Shown here: positions 42,078-51,132 of the stretch, one piece after another
How positions within the stretch are numbered: the stretch's first letter is position 1
Layout: the number at the start of each line of letters is the position of its first letter
DNA from: JANQIO01 sp038746745
GTDB taxonomy: Bacteria; Pseudomonadota; Gammaproteobacteria; Pseudomonadales; Halieaceae
Assembly (NCBI GenBank): GCA_038746745.1
Contig: JBCDKJ010000013.1
Location: forward strand, 8,508-72,507
Reading direction: 5' to 3'
Length of the DNA: 64,000 nucleotides
The notes under the pieces: model-generated
Told to the model about the DNA's origin: nothing
The model's database searches: none
Seen by the model: the letters and a program-made list of their open reading frames with translations, nothing else
Made by a program: the position numbers and the translations under genes

Positions 42078-44009
42078 CTAGGGCAGCCGGGCGAGATTTA
42101 CTACCGTGTCCTGGGAGTTGGCGATGCGCAGGTGAGGTAGATCGTTTTTGCGGCTGAGGCCGTGCACCTCTACATGCCGCTGGGTCAACAAAATCGAGCG
42201 CAGGTACTCCAGCACATCAGAGCTGATCACCTGCCCGGGCACCAGGACCGGTACGCCGGGTGGATAAGGCGTGATCTGGTCGGCGCTGATCGCGTCAATC
42301 AGATCAAGGTTCAGGGCAGTATTGGTATCCATCAGCGGCACCACCTGGCCACGCTCAAAGAACACGTCTCTCGGCAGGCACGCGATAGCACCGGGAGCGG
42401 GCAGTGGCGGCGGCGGGTTTTGTGATGCCGCCGGCGGCTGAGCCGGTGACTGTCGCGCCATGCGTTTGAGCGCGGTCTCCAAGCGCATCACCTTGCCCAG
42501 AGTGGTGCCTATGGTGAGCAGCAGGGTAATCGTATTGAAGGTCGTTTTTTCCACCTGAATGTTATGGGCCTCAAACAGCTCCACTTGCACCGCATCCGCG
42601 GTTTTACCGGTTCCGCTAATATCGACGGTCAGTTTGGTTGGGTCCAGTCGTATGCCATCTTCAGCCAGTTCATCAGGCAGCATGTCGGGTAGCTCCAGCA
42701 CCCGGAACACCCCGGTAGCGTTAATGGAATCGCGCAGGCGCGCGGCCAGGTCCAGCGTCCGGCTCAGCAGGGCATAACCCTCCATGCTCATCTGTTTTCT
42801 GGCCACGTCGAGGCTGGCGATGATGGCATAGTGTGGGCTGGTAGAGGCGTGCATATTGAAATGCTCGCGAAAGCGTTGTTCGTTGAAGTCGGGGTCGCGC
42901 ACGTGAATCATGCTGGCCTGGGAAAATGCGGACAGCATTTTGTGGGTGGATTGGGTGACGTAGTCGGCGCCGTATTCCAGCGCTGTAGGGCGCAGCGCAG
43001 GATGAAAGGCGGCATGGGCGTACCAGGCCTCATCGATGATGACCTTGATCCCGCGTTCGTGGGCTCGCGCTACGATAGGCGCCAGGTCATAGCGTAATCC
43101 GTCATAGGTGCAGCTGGTTAGCAGCAGGGCGCGAGCATCGGGATGTTCGTCTATGGCTTGGAAAATGCAGGCCTGAGTCACCGGCCCATATAGCCCGTAG
43201 CGCACCCGCAGGGATGAGGGCAGATAGACGGGCATTGCACCGCACAGAATAACGCCGTGGTGAGCCGACTTATGGCTGCCTCTGTCCAGAAGCACCTTGT
43301 CGCCGGGGTGGAGCAGGCTCTGGAGGATGACCTTATTCGCCGTCGATGTGCCGTTAGTGGCAAAAAATGTGCGCTCGGCGCCAAAGGCTCGTGCTGCCAG
43401 ATTCTGTGCCTGCTCAATCACGCTGTGGGGCTCCAGCAGGCTGTCCAGCATTTGCACCGAGACCGACAGGTCTGCTTCAAAGATATGTTCCCCGAGGAAG
43501 CGATAAAACTCCGCCACCCAGGGGCTATCTTTCATACTGTCACCGCCGGAATGCCCGGGCGTATGCCAGGCATCCTTTGCACCGTGTACGTAGTGCTTCA
43601 AGGTGTCGGCAAAAGGTGTGGCCGCCTTTTGCACAATGGCTGCTATCACCTCCTGCAACGCTGCAAAGAAGTCATCATCAGTGTCGTCCAGATAACCGTC
43701 GATCGACAGGGAGATCAGTTCATCGATGTGCTCCTTCTGGGCTTGTGTTAGCGCCACAAAATGATTCACGTGGGGTCTGCGTTGAAGACAGCGCTGTACA
43801 AGCTCACCCGCGTTGAAGCTATGAACGATCAGCGCCTGAAGAGCAGGGCGCGTCAGAATCTCCGCGAGTGTGTCTCGCTCGGTTGCCACAAGAATTTCAA
43901 GATCATCCTCGGCATAGTGCTCCTGCGCTGCGCTCAGCAAGCCTGGTTGCCAGCGCTGTGCAAACGCCGCATCCTCACTGTAGATCGCGATCTCTATAGG
44001 GGGCTTCAT
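42078..44009 (-). CDS. Orn/Lys/Arg decarboxylase (fold type I, PLP)
   Basis: A 643-residue enzyme. An N-terminal response-regulator-like wing (1-~130) is followed by the PLP core, with HTPGHSGGDS, FATNGTSTANK, D326 in IIDEAWYAH, and the Schiff-base lysine K357 in QSTHKMLS. Residues 521-540 are a proline-rich linker, followed by a C-terminal domain of about 100 residues. Inducible decarboxylases of E. coli type are about 710-750 residues, so this form is short. It makes a polyamine or diamine (putrescine, cadaverine or agmatine) from the amino acid; specificity is not readable. Confidence 0.92.
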   Translation of the reverse strand: MKPPIEIAIYSEDAAFAQRWQPGLLSAAQEHYAEDDLEILVATERDTLAEILTRPALQALIVHSFNAGELVQRCLQRRPHVNHFVALTQAQKEHIDELISLSIDGYLDDTDDDFFAALQEVIAAIVQKAATPFADTLKHYVHGAKDAWHTPGHSGGDSMKDSPWVAEFYRFLGEHIFEADLSVSVQMLDSLLEPHSVIEQAQNLAARAFGAERTFFATNGTSTANKVILQSLLHPGDKVLLDRGSHKSAHHGVILCGAMPVYLPSSLRVRYGLYGPVTQACIFQAIDEHPDARALLLTSCTYDGLRYDLAPIVARAHERGIKVIIDEAWYAHAAFHPALRPTALEYGADYVTQSTHKMLSAFSQASMIHVRDPDFNEQRFREHFNMHASTSPHYAIIASLDVARKQMSMEGYALLSRTLDLAARLRDSINATGVFRVLELPDMLPDELAEDGIRLDPTKLTVDISGTGKTADAVQVELFEAHNIQVEKTTFNTITLLLTIGTTLGKVMRLETALKRMARQSPAQPPAASQNPPPPLPAPGAIACLPRDVFFERGQVVPLMDTNTALNLDLIDAISADQITPYPPGVPVLVPGQVISSDVLEYLRSILLTQRHVEVHGLSRKNDLPHLRIANSQDTVVNLARLP

Positions 44010-44031
44010 GGCTCCAGCTTAACGTAGAGCG

Positions 44032-44865
44032 TCAGTCGATGGTCAGCATCTTGCTAGCGGTTACGCCCAGCAGAAACTTGAATATCTGCGGATAGCTCGC
44101 GGGAAACATGCGCGCCACAAATGCGATGAACTTGCCGTCAAGACCAATCACCAGGCGGGGTTTCCACTTAGTAATAGCGCGCAGTATTACCTGCGCGGCC
44201 TGATCCGGTGTCGTGCGCGTGATGTCTTCGAACTGGTCCGAAAATGGAGGCTTGCGACCGTCGGGGCGGCCACTTCGCGCAGCGCGCGCGATATTGGTCT
44301 TGACGCCGCCCGGATGCACGCAGCAGACAGAGATCTGGCTATCAGCAAGCTCCTGTCGCAGCGCTTCTGTGTAGCCACGAACGGCAAATTTTGAGGCGTT
44401 ATACGCTGACTGTGTGGGTACACCTATTAAGCCGAAGACACTGGAAATGTTAACCAGACGGGCAGCGGGAGAGCGGTGCAACAGCGGCAAAAAAAACTTG
44501 CATCCATAGACAACGCCCCAGAAGTTAATCCCCATAAGCCAGCGAACGTCTTCCAGACTGTTCTCCTCCGCAGTTCCCCCGATGGTAACGCCGGCGTTAT
44601 TGATCAATATGTCGACGGCCTCATGCCTTTCCGCAACGGATGCCGCCCACGCTTCCATGGCGCGCTGGTCGGACACATCCAACTGTTGAAGCTGACATTC
44701 CGGTTCCGGCTTGGTGAGTAACTGGCGCGTTTGCTCCAGTGCGTCCAACTGTATATCTGCCAACTCCAGATGGCAGCCCCGAGCATTCAGGGCGATGGCC
44801 AGTGCTCGTCCGATGCCAGAGCCGGCGCCGGTGACGACGGCTCGTTTGCCCGCAAGATCGTTCAT
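44032..44865 (-). CDS. SDR family NAD(P)-dependent oxidoreductase
   Basis: A 277-residue short-chain dehydrogenase. ATG 44865 follows GAGGGA; the longer frame to 44934 runs into the carA promoter region. VVTGAGSGIGRALAIAL binds the cofactor, NNAGVTIGG follows, and the active site is Ser in NISSVFGL with Tyr-Lys in SAYNASKFAV. CVHPGGVKTNIARAAR is the usual lid. The C-terminal stretch (LDGKFIAFVARMFPASYPQI) is hydrophobic, as in 'classical' membrane-associated SDRs of lipid metabolism. It ends 22 bases before the decarboxylase start, both on the minus strand. Confidence 0.88.
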   Translation of the reverse strand: MNDLAGKRAVVTGAGSGIGRALAIALNARGCHLELADIQLDALEQTRQLLTKPEPECQLQQLDVSDQRAMEAWAASVAERHEAVDILINNAGVTIGGTAEENSLEDVRWLMGINFWGVVYGCKFFLPLLHRSPAARLVNISSVFGLIGVPTQSAYNASKFAVRGYTEALRQELADSQISVCCVHPGGVKTNIARAARSGRPDGRKPPFSDQFEDITRTTPDQAAQVILRAITKWKPRLVIGLDGKFIAFVARMFPASYPQIFKFLLGVTASKMLTID

Positions 44866-44911
44866 TGCAATTCCCTCTGAGTGACAGCCGATCATAGGCC
44901 CTGATCGCGGA

Positions 44912-44940
44912 TTGACAAGCATTTCTATGGACACAATTCA
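44912..44940 (+). promoter_or_regulatory. Probable carAB promoter
   Basis: A consensus -35 TTGACA (44912-44917) is followed after 17 bases by AATTCA (44935-44940), a weak -10. It lies between the divergent SDR start and the carA leader, giving a leader of about 235 bases. Confidence 0.4.
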
Positions 44941-45033
44941 GGCCTTATCGTAGACTCACGCTCCCAGAAAGGCGGAATGTCCGCCGGGTATTCTGGGCCC
45001 AGGGAGTCGGTGAAAAGCGTGCCGAGATTCAAT

Positions 45034-45071
45034 CAAAAAAAGCGAGATGATTTTTCATCTCGCTTTTTTTT
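45034..45071 (+). terminator. Orphan terminator / candidate attenuator in the carA leader
   Basis: AGCGAGATGA (45041-45050), loop TTTT, TCATCTCGCT (45055-45064) and a long T-run, with a mirror A-run before it, so it is bidirectional. No gene on either strand needs a terminator here. A 69-codon frame (44977-45186) runs through the hairpin and ends overlapping the carA TTG start (TTGA). Two more hairpins follow (45073-45087 GCCGCG/CGCGGC). This fits translation-dependent attenuation by pyrimidine supply, known for carA of Pseudomonas. Confidence 0.6.
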
Positions 45072-45182
45072 GGCCGCGAAGCGCGGCAGCTACAGCGTTT
45101 TTGTGGCCGCTAGAAGCGGTGTCCACCGCGTGTTAGAGGCCGTCAGAGGCAGCAGTGCTATCGCAAGTTACAGGAGAAACCT

Positions 45183-46340
45183 TTGACCGCTAAGGCCATA
45201 TTGGCGCTGGAAGATGGCAGTGTGTTTCGCGGCATTTCAATCGGTGCTGAGGGAAGTGCTGTAGGTGAGGTAGTCTTCAACACCGCTATGACCGGGTACC
45301 AGGAAATCCTGACGGATCCCTCGTATGCACGCCAGATCGTGACGCTGACGTACCCACACATCGGCAATACCGGCACCAATAGCGAAGACGAGGAGTCCCC
45401 CCGTATCTGGGCTTCAGGCCTGGTGATCCGCGACCTACCGCTGCTCGCCAGCAATTATCGTAACGAACAGGATCTCTCCGCTTACCTGGCACAGCGCAAT
45501 ATCGTTGCCATTGCTGATATCGATACCCGCCGCCTGACTCGGCTGCTGCGTGAGAAAGGTGCACAGAACGGCTGTCTGCTTACGGGAGACGCACCCGATG
45601 AAGCGGCCGCCCTGACGCAGGCCCAGGGATTCGGTGGTCTAAAAGGGCTGGATCTGGCCAAAGAGGTTACCGTTGACGCTCCATACGGGTGGGACGCCGG
45701 TAGCTGGACGCTTGAGTCTGGCTTCAGGGAAGCCGGTGAGCCACGCTGGCACGTGGTGGCCTACGATTTCGGGGTAAAGCGCAACATTTTGCGCATGCTG
45801 GCAGACCGAGGCTGCCGGCTCACAGTAGTACCCGCAAAAACGTCGGCGGACGAGGTTCTGGCGCTCGAGCCTGATGGGATATTTCTCTCGAACGGACCTG
45901 GCGACCCGGAGCCCTGCGACTACGCGATCACAGCTATCACCGCCCTGTTGCGGACGAATCTCCCCATCTTTGGCATCTGCCTTGGACATCAGTTGCTGGC
46001 GCTGGCCAGCGGTGCGAAAACTATCAAGATGAAGTTTGGCCACCACGGCGCCAACCATCCCGTACAAAACGTGGATGACGGCACGGTGCTTATCACCAGC
46101 CAGAACCATGGCTTCGCCGTAGATGAAAGCAGTCTGCCAGACACCCTGCGCGTCACCCACAAGTCTCTGTTCGACGGTTCACTGCAGGGTATTCATCGGC
46201 AGGACAAGCCTGCCTTCAGTTTTCAGGGCCATCCGGAGGCCAGTCCAGGACCTCATGACGCCGCCCCCCTGTTTGATCACTTTATCGAACTGCTGGAAGC
46301 GTCTACAGCGTCCGCGATTATGGCGGGGGAACCTGCCTGA
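45183..46340 (+). CDS. carA: Carbamoyl phosphate synthetase, small (glutaminase) subunit
   Basis: A 385-residue subunit with a TTG start at 45183 after AGGAGAAA. The N-terminal small-subunit domain (LALEDGSVFRGISIGAEG; NTAMTGYQEILTDPSYA) precedes the class I glutamine amidotransferase domain. The nucleophilic cysteine is in FGICLGHQLLAL, with the His and Glu of the triad in SFQGHPEASPGP. It releases ammonia from glutamine for CarB in arginine and pyrimidine synthesis. Its stop overlaps the carB start (TGATG). Confidence 0.97.
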   Translation: MTAKAILALEDGSVFRGISIGAEGSAVGEVVFNTAMTGYQEILTDPSYARQIVTLTYPHIGNTGTNSEDEESPRIWASGLVIRDLPLLASNYRNEQDLSAYLAQRNIVAIADIDTRRLTRLLREKGAQNGCLLTGDAPDEAAALTQAQGFGGLKGLDLAKEVTVDAPYGWDAGSWTLESGFREAGEPRWHVVAYDFGVKRNILRMLADRGCRLTVVPAKTSADEVLALEPDGIFLSNGPGDPEPCDYAITAITALLRTNLPIFGICLGHQLLALASGAKTIKMKFGHHGANHPVQNVDDGTVLITSQNHGFAVDESSLPDTLRVTHKSLFDGSLQGIHRQDKPAFSFQGHPEASPGPHDAAPLFDHFIELLEASTASAIMAGEPA

Positions 46341-49300
46341 TGCCCAAGCGCACTGATATACAGAGCATCTTAATCCTTGGCGCTGGCCCCATCGTGATTG
46401 GTCAGGCCTGTGAATTTGACTACTCGGGGGCGCAGGCCTGTAAAGCGCTGCGCGAAGAGGGTTTCCGCGTCATTCTTGTGAATTCGAATCCGGCCACCAT
46501 CATGACCGATCCGGCGATGGCAGACGCGACCTACATTGAGCCGGTCGAATGGCGCACTGTGGCAAGGATTATTGAGCAGGAGCGCCCGGATGCGCTGTTG
46601 CCCACCATGGGCGGCCAGACTGCACTTAACTGTGCCCTGGATCTCTCCCGCGAGGGCGTGCTGGAGCAGTTTAACGTAGAGATGATCGGGGCTACCAAGG
46701 AAGCCATCGACAAAGCGGAGGATAGGGAACTGTTTGATCAGGCGATGAAACGCATCGGCCTGGACACGCCGCGAGCCTCGCTGGCCCATAGCATGGAAGA
46801 GGCTCTTGCGGTTCTCGATCAGATTGGTTTTCCCTGCATCATTCGTCCGTCCTTTACCATGGGCGGCTCCGGCGGTGGCATCGCCTATAACCGCGATGAG
46901 TTTGAGGAGATCTGCACCCGGGGCCTTGATCTGTCACCGACCAGTGAGCTTTTGATCGACGAATCCTTGATCGGCTGGAAAGAGTTTGAGATGGAGGTGG
47001 TGCGTGACAAAAATGACAACTGCATCATCGTTTGTGCCATTGAAAATTTTGATCCCATGGGAGTGCATACCGGGGACTCTATCACCGTCGCGCCCGCTCA
47101 GACCCTGACCGATAAGGAATATCAGATCATGCGCAACGCCTCTCTGGCGGTGTTGCGTGAGATCGGTGTAGAAACGGGGGGGTCTAACGTTCAGTTTGGC
47201 CAGGATCCCAAAACCGGACGGCTGGTCATTATCGAGATGAACCCTCGAGTGTCGCGCTCCTCGGCGCTGGCTTCCAAAGCGACCGGGTTTCCGATCGCCA
47301 AAGTGGCTGCCAAACTCGCCATTGGCTACACCCTGGACGAACTACAGAACGATATCACCGGCGGCGCTACACCGGCGTCGTTTGAGCCCAGCATCGACTA
47401 CGTGGTCACTAAAATTCCGCGGTTTGCCTTCGAGAAGTTCCAGGGGGCTGACGCGCGTCTCACGACGCAGATGAAGTCCGTTGGAGAGGTGATGGCGATT
47501 GGGCGCTGTTTCCAGGAGTCCTTGCAAAAGGCGTTGCGCGGTCTTGAGGTGGGTTCTGCCGGCTTCGAACATATGCTGGACCTTGACGCCGAGGACGCCC
47601 GCGATGAACTCATTAACCACCTTACCAACCCGGGCGCGGATCGTATCTGGTATGTGGCAGATGCGCTGCGCGCCGGCATGTCCGTAGACGAAATCTTTTC
47701 CCTCTGCGGTATCGACCCCTGGTTTCTTATTCAGATTCAGGACATCGTCGAGTCCGAGAACCAGCTCAAAAATCAGCGTCTGGAAAATTTGGACGAAGAG
47801 TCTATGTACCGGCTCAAACGTAAAGGATTTGCTGATAAACGCCTGGCCGTGCTGCTCAACGAGAGTGAGTCTGCGGTACGGGAGCGCCGTCTGGCTTTGG
47901 GCATTCGCCCAGTTTACAAGCGTGTGGATACCTGTGCAGCAGAGTTCGCCTCTTCCACGGCCTACATGTACTCCAGCTACGACGAGGAGTGCGAGGCCAA
48001 TCCCTCGGACCGCGACAAGATTCTGGTGCTGGGCGGTGGGCCGAACCGTATTGGCCAGGGCATCGAGTTTGACTACTGCTGTGTACATGCATCTCTGGCC
48101 ATGCGTGAGGATGGTTACGAAACCATCATGGTGAACTGCAACCCGGAAACCGTATCCACTGACTACGACACCTCTGATCGGCTTTACTTTGAGCCGGTAA
48201 CGCTGGAGGACGTACTGGCCATCGTCGAACGAGAACAGCCAAAGGGTGTCATCGTGCAGTTTGGCGGCCAAACGCCGTTGAAGCTTGCGCGAGACCTGGA
48301 GGCTGCCGGAGTACCCATAATCGGCACCACGCCCGATGCTATTGACGAAGCTGAGGACCGCGAGCGTTTTCAGCAGATGATTCACAAGTTGGGTCTTAAG
48401 CAGCCCCCCAACAACACCGTGCGCAGTACTGACGAGGCCTTGGCAGCCGCCGAGGCTCTGCAATATCCACTCGTGGTTCGACCATCCTATGTTCTGGGTG
48501 GACGCGCTATGGAGATCGTATACAACGAAGCGGAGCTGCTGCGTTACCTTAATGACGCCGTGCGGGCATCCGACGACTCACCCGTGCTACTGGACCACTT
48601 TCTCAACGCAGCGATTGAGGTCGATATCGACGCGGTCAGCGATGGGGACAATGTGGTTATTGGTGCCATCATGCAGCACATTGAACAAGCTGGCGTACAC
48701 TCGGGTGACTCAGCCTGTTCGCTGCCCCCTTACAGCCTCAGTGAAGAGGTGCAGGACGCCATGCGTGAGCAGGTCAAGCAAATGGCGCGAGCGCTTAAGG
48801 TAAAGGGCCTGATGAATGTGCAGTTGGCCTGGCAGGACGAGGAGATCTACGTCATTGAGGTAAACCCTCGTGCTTCCCGCACTGTGCCCTTCGTCTCAAA
48901 GTGTATCGGCGTTTCCCTGGCCAAGGTGGCGGCGCGCTGTATGGCGGGAATCAGTCTTACCGATCAGGGCTTTACTGAAGAGGTCGTGCCGCCTTACTAC
49001 AGTGTCAAAGAAGCGGTGATGCCGTTCAACAAGTTCCCCGGCGTCGATCCTATTCTCGGCCCCGAAATGAAATCCACCGGGGAAGTTATGGGTACGGGAA
49101 CGCGCTTTGAGGAGGCGTTTGCCAAAGCGCAGTTGGGGGCCGGAGCTCAGGCACCCGAAGGAGGCACGGCTTTTATCAGCGTACGTGACGTCGATAAGGC
49201 CGGTGCAGTGATTGTGGCAAGGCATCTGGTGGAGTTAGGGTTCTCGCTGCTGGCAACCCGCGGCACGGCGGCGGTGCTCGAGGCTGAAAATATCCCCTGT

Positions 49301-49558
49301 CGGCTGGTCAACAAAGTGCTTGAGGGCCGCCCCCACATTGTTGATATGATAAAAAACAAGGAAGTCGACCTGATTGTGAATACGACGGAAGGACGTCGTG
49401 CTATTGCGGACTCCGCCTCTATACGCTCCAGCGCGGAGGCGCAGAATGTGGTTTACACGACAACGCTGGCAGGTGCTGAAGCGATCTGCGCTGCTATGCG
49501 GCACACCACCGATGAGAAGGTGCGTCGATTGCAGGATCTCCACGCCAGCGTCGCCTGA
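46340..49558 (+). CDS. carB: Carbamoyl phosphate synthetase, large subunit
   Basis: A 1072-residue protein of usual length. It has two homologous ATP-grasp halves: ILILGAGPIVIGQACEFDYS opens the first and ILVLGGGPNRIGQGIEFDYC the second, at about residue 558. The allosteric MGS-like domain (about 930-1072, FISVRDVDKAGAVIVARHLV) binds UMP/ornithine in relatives. It joins bicarbonate, ammonia and two ATP to carbamoyl phosphate. Co-translated with carA and followed by greA. Confidence 0.98.
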   Translation: MPKRTDIQSILILGAGPIVIGQACEFDYSGAQACKALREEGFRVILVNSNPATIMTDPAMADATYIEPVEWRTVARIIEQERPDALLPTMGGQTALNCALDLSREGVLEQFNVEMIGATKEAIDKAEDRELFDQAMKRIGLDTPRASLAHSMEEALAVLDQIGFPCIIRPSFTMGGSGGGIAYNRDEFEEICTRGLDLSPTSELLIDESLIGWKEFEMEVVRDKNDNCIIVCAIENFDPMGVHTGDSITVAPAQTLTDKEYQIMRNASLAVLREIGVETGGSNVQFGQDPKTGRLVIIEMNPRVSRSSALASKATGFPIAKVAAKLAIGYTLDELQNDITGGATPASFEPSIDYVVTKIPRFAFEKFQGADARLTTQMKSVGEVMAIGRCFQESLQKALRGLEVGSAGFEHMLDLDAEDARDELINHLTNPGADRIWYVADALRAGMSVDEIFSLCGIDPWFLIQIQDIVESENQLKNQRLENLDEESMYRLKRKGFADKRLAVLLNESESAVRERRLALGIRPVYKRVDTCAAEFASSTAYMYSSYDEECEANPSDRDKILVLGGGPNRIGQGIEFDYCCVHASLAMREDGYETIMVNCNPETVSTDYDTSDRLYFEPVTLEDVLAIVEREQPKGVIVQFGGQTPLKLARDLEAAGVPIIGTTPDAIDEAEDRERFQQMIHKLGLKQPPNNTVRSTDEALAAAEALQYPLVVRPSYVLGGRAMEIVYNEAELLRYLNDAVRASDDSPVLLDHFLNAAIEVDIDAVSDGDNVVIGAIMQHIEQAGVHSGDSACSLPPYSLSEEVQDAMREQVKQMARALKVKGLMNVQLAWQDEEIYVIEVNPRASRTVPFVSKCIGVSLAKVAARCMAGISLTDQGFTEEVVPPYYSVKEAVMPFNKFPGVDPILGPEMKSTGEVMGTGTRFEEAFAKAQLGAGAQAPEGGTAFISVRDVDKAGAVIVARHLVELGFSLLATRGTAAVLEAENIPCRLVNKVLEGRPHIVDMIKNKEVDLIVNTTEGRRAIADSASIRSSAEAQNVVYTTTLAGAEAICAAMRHTTDEKVRRLQDLHASVA

Positions 49559-49609
49559 CGCAGGAAAGGCGTGCCAGGCTGGACGCGCCTTAAACTAACG
49601 GATTCAAAC

Positions 49610-50086
49610 ATGAACAAAGTACCCATGACCGTGGCGGGTGAAGCCGCGCTCCGCGAAGAATTGGAACATCTTAAAAAGGTGGAGCGCCCGCGTATCAGCC
49701 AGGCAATTGCTGAGGCGCGTGAGCACGGTGACCTTAAGGAAAATGCGGAGTATCACGCCGCTCGCGAGCAACAGAGTTTCGCAGAGGGGCGCATCATGGA
49801 GATCGAGGGCAAGCTTGCTGAGGCGCAGGTCATAGACGTGACCAAGTTAACCAAAACAGGCAAGGTTATCTTTGGTGTTACCGTTGAGCTGATCAATATG
49901 GAAACAGACGCCTCCGTGCGTTATCAGATCGTCGGTGAAGATGAAGCGGACATTAAGAGCAACAAGATTTCTGTGACATCGCCCATCGCCCGTGCGCTGA
50001 TTGGTAAGGAAGAGGGCGAGGTGGTTGTCGTCAATGCGCCTGGGGGTGACATTGAGTATGAGATTGACGAGGTGTTTCATCTTTAG
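49610..50086 (+). CDS. greA: Transcript cleavage factor GreA
   Basis: A 158-residue factor. I chose ATG 49610 (MNKVPMTVAGEAALREELEH), which matches the family start. The N-terminal coiled coil includes ARE(H)GDLKENAEYHAAREQQ with the acidic tip residues D and E that stimulate RNA cleavage in RNA polymerase. The C-terminal FKBP-like domain has SPIARALIGKEEGEVV. It rescues backtracked transcription complexes. It follows carB by 51 bases, and a tandem repeat array begins 5 bases after the stop. Confidence 0.97.
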   Translation: MNKVPMTVAGEAALREELEHLKKVERPRISQAIAEAREHGDLKENAEYHAAREQQSFAEGRIMEIEGKLAEAQVIDVTKLTKTGKVIFGVTVELINMETDASVRYQIVGEDEADIKSNKISVTSPIARALIGKEEGEVVVVNAPGGDIEYEIDEVFHL

Positions 50087-50090
50087 ATAA

Positions 50091-50356
50091 GACCGCTGGG
50101 GTTCTCTTTATAGGACCGCTAGGGTTCTGCGAACCTAAAGCAAATCGAGGGGCTGTTTTTAAGACCGCTGGGGTTCTGCGATCTCGAGGCAGATCGAGGG
50201 GCTGTTTATAGGACCGCTAGAGTCCCTGGCCCTCGATTGAGATCGAGGGGCTGGTTATAGAGCGCTGGGGTTCCGCGATCTTGAGACAGATCGAGGGGCT
50301 GTTTTTAAGACCGCCGGATTCTGCAATCCCAAGGCAACTCTAGGGGCTGTTTTTAA
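50091..50356. repeat. Array of 48-49 bp tandem repeats downstream of greA
   Basis: Five full units start at 50114, 50163, 50212, 50261 and 50309 (49, 49, 49, 48 and 48 bases), after a 23-base partial unit at 50091. Each opens GACCGCT(G/A)GGGTTCTG and ends GATCGAGGGGCTGTTTTTAA or a close variant. The unit middle often forms a small hairpin, best in unit 4 (CCCTCGAT-TGAG-ATCGAGGG) and unit 3 (GATCT...AGATC). With the following T-run each unit is weakly terminator-like. The array fills the 326-base gap between the converging greA and 114-aa gene; no gene is seen inside. Confidence 0.85.
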
Positions 50357-50412
50357 GATCTTTAAGGTTCGGTTTGGACTGAAAGCCGTGGCTTTTGTGT
50401 AACGTGCACGAT

Positions 50413-50757
50413 TCAGGTTTGGCGGGCGCTTTGGAACAGGCGCACCTCGGCCATAACGAGTTCGGCGATGAGCCGGACGACCACGGCGTGATTTTCCTCG
50501 CGCAGGACATTTACGCCCTCCCGTATCGAGTCCTGTAATTGCACTTGATCTGCCGCTCCAAGGCCTGCTGGGAGCGTTACTTCAAAGCTATAGTTTTCGC
50601 TATCGATACTGCGTTCGTAAATGCGGCGGGTGGTTTCCGCGGCGAAGTCCATAAGCTCTTTGTCTGCGCCGCGCCCGCGCAGGAGTTCGCGAATCTGTTT
50701 TTCCAGAAAGCTCAGGCCCTGTGCGCGCTGGGAGGGAAACTCAATGACATTGGCCAT
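50413..50757 (-). CDS. Conserved hypothetical 114-aa protein
   Basis: A small soluble protein opening MANVIEFPSQRAQGLSFLEK. Its N-terminal helix (FLEKQIRELLRGRGADKELM) and C-terminal amphipathic helix (NHAVVVRLIAELVMAEVRLF) flank two strands (YSFEVTLPAGL). I recognise the layout from Pseudomonas-type hypotheticals at the same locus but know no function. It starts 1 base after the yhbY stop, so it is co-transcribed with an RNA-binding protein. A role near ribosome assembly is speculation from context. Confidence 0.75.
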   Translation of the reverse strand: MANVIEFPSQRAQGLSFLEKQIRELLRGRGADKELMDFAAETTRRIYERSIDSENYSFEVTLPAGLGAADQVQLQDSIREGVNVLREENHAVVVRLIAELVMAEVRLFQSARQT

Positions 50758-50758
50758 G

Positions 50759-51058
50759 TCAGTAGCGCAGCAGGTTGGACAGGCGGGAATCTGGTTGGAC
50801 CGAATGGCGCAGCAGCAGTAGGACGCCGCCGGTCGACTGCACCAGTTCGGCGCCGGTGGATGCGCATATCGCCTCCGCCACCATGTCGCGGTCCGCTTTG
50901 CCGCCCACAGCGACTTTGACTTTGATCAATTCATGTTGGCTAAGGGCGCGTTCTATCTCCTGCAAAACGCTTTCGGTCAGTCCCTTTGAGGCGACGATGA
51001 CAACGGGCTTCAGCTTGTGGCCTATGGCGCGCAGTGGCTTATGGGCAGTTCGGGTCAT
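50759..51058 (-). CDS. yhbY: CRM-domain RNA-binding protein YhbY
   Basis: A 99-residue single CRS1-YhbY (CRM) domain. It opens LRAIGHKLKPVVIVASKGLT, with the GxxG-like loop in VGGKADRDMV and a helix LVQSTGGVLLLLR. YhbY associates with pre-50S ribosomal particles. It is divergent from rlmE (74-base gap), the standard yhbY/rlmE arrangement. Confidence 0.94.
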   Translation of the reverse strand: MTRTAHKPLRAIGHKLKPVVIVASKGLTESVLQEIERALSQHELIKVKVAVGGKADRDMVAEAICASTGAELVQSTGGVLLLLRHSVQPDSRLSNLLRY

Positions 51059-51132
51059 ACTGGGGCTCGTTTCCTCGCAGAGTTGGGCGCGGTATTCTAC
51101 GACATCCCCTCCGCCATACCAGTCGCGTATTC

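Noticed and set aside
47342..48463. 373-residue minus-strand frame inside carB
   Set aside because: It is a shadow of the carB coding sequence; the composition follows the complement of codon bias.
50091..50356. CRISPR array
   Set aside because: The units are contiguous 48-49 bp repeats with no unique spacers and no cas genes nearby.
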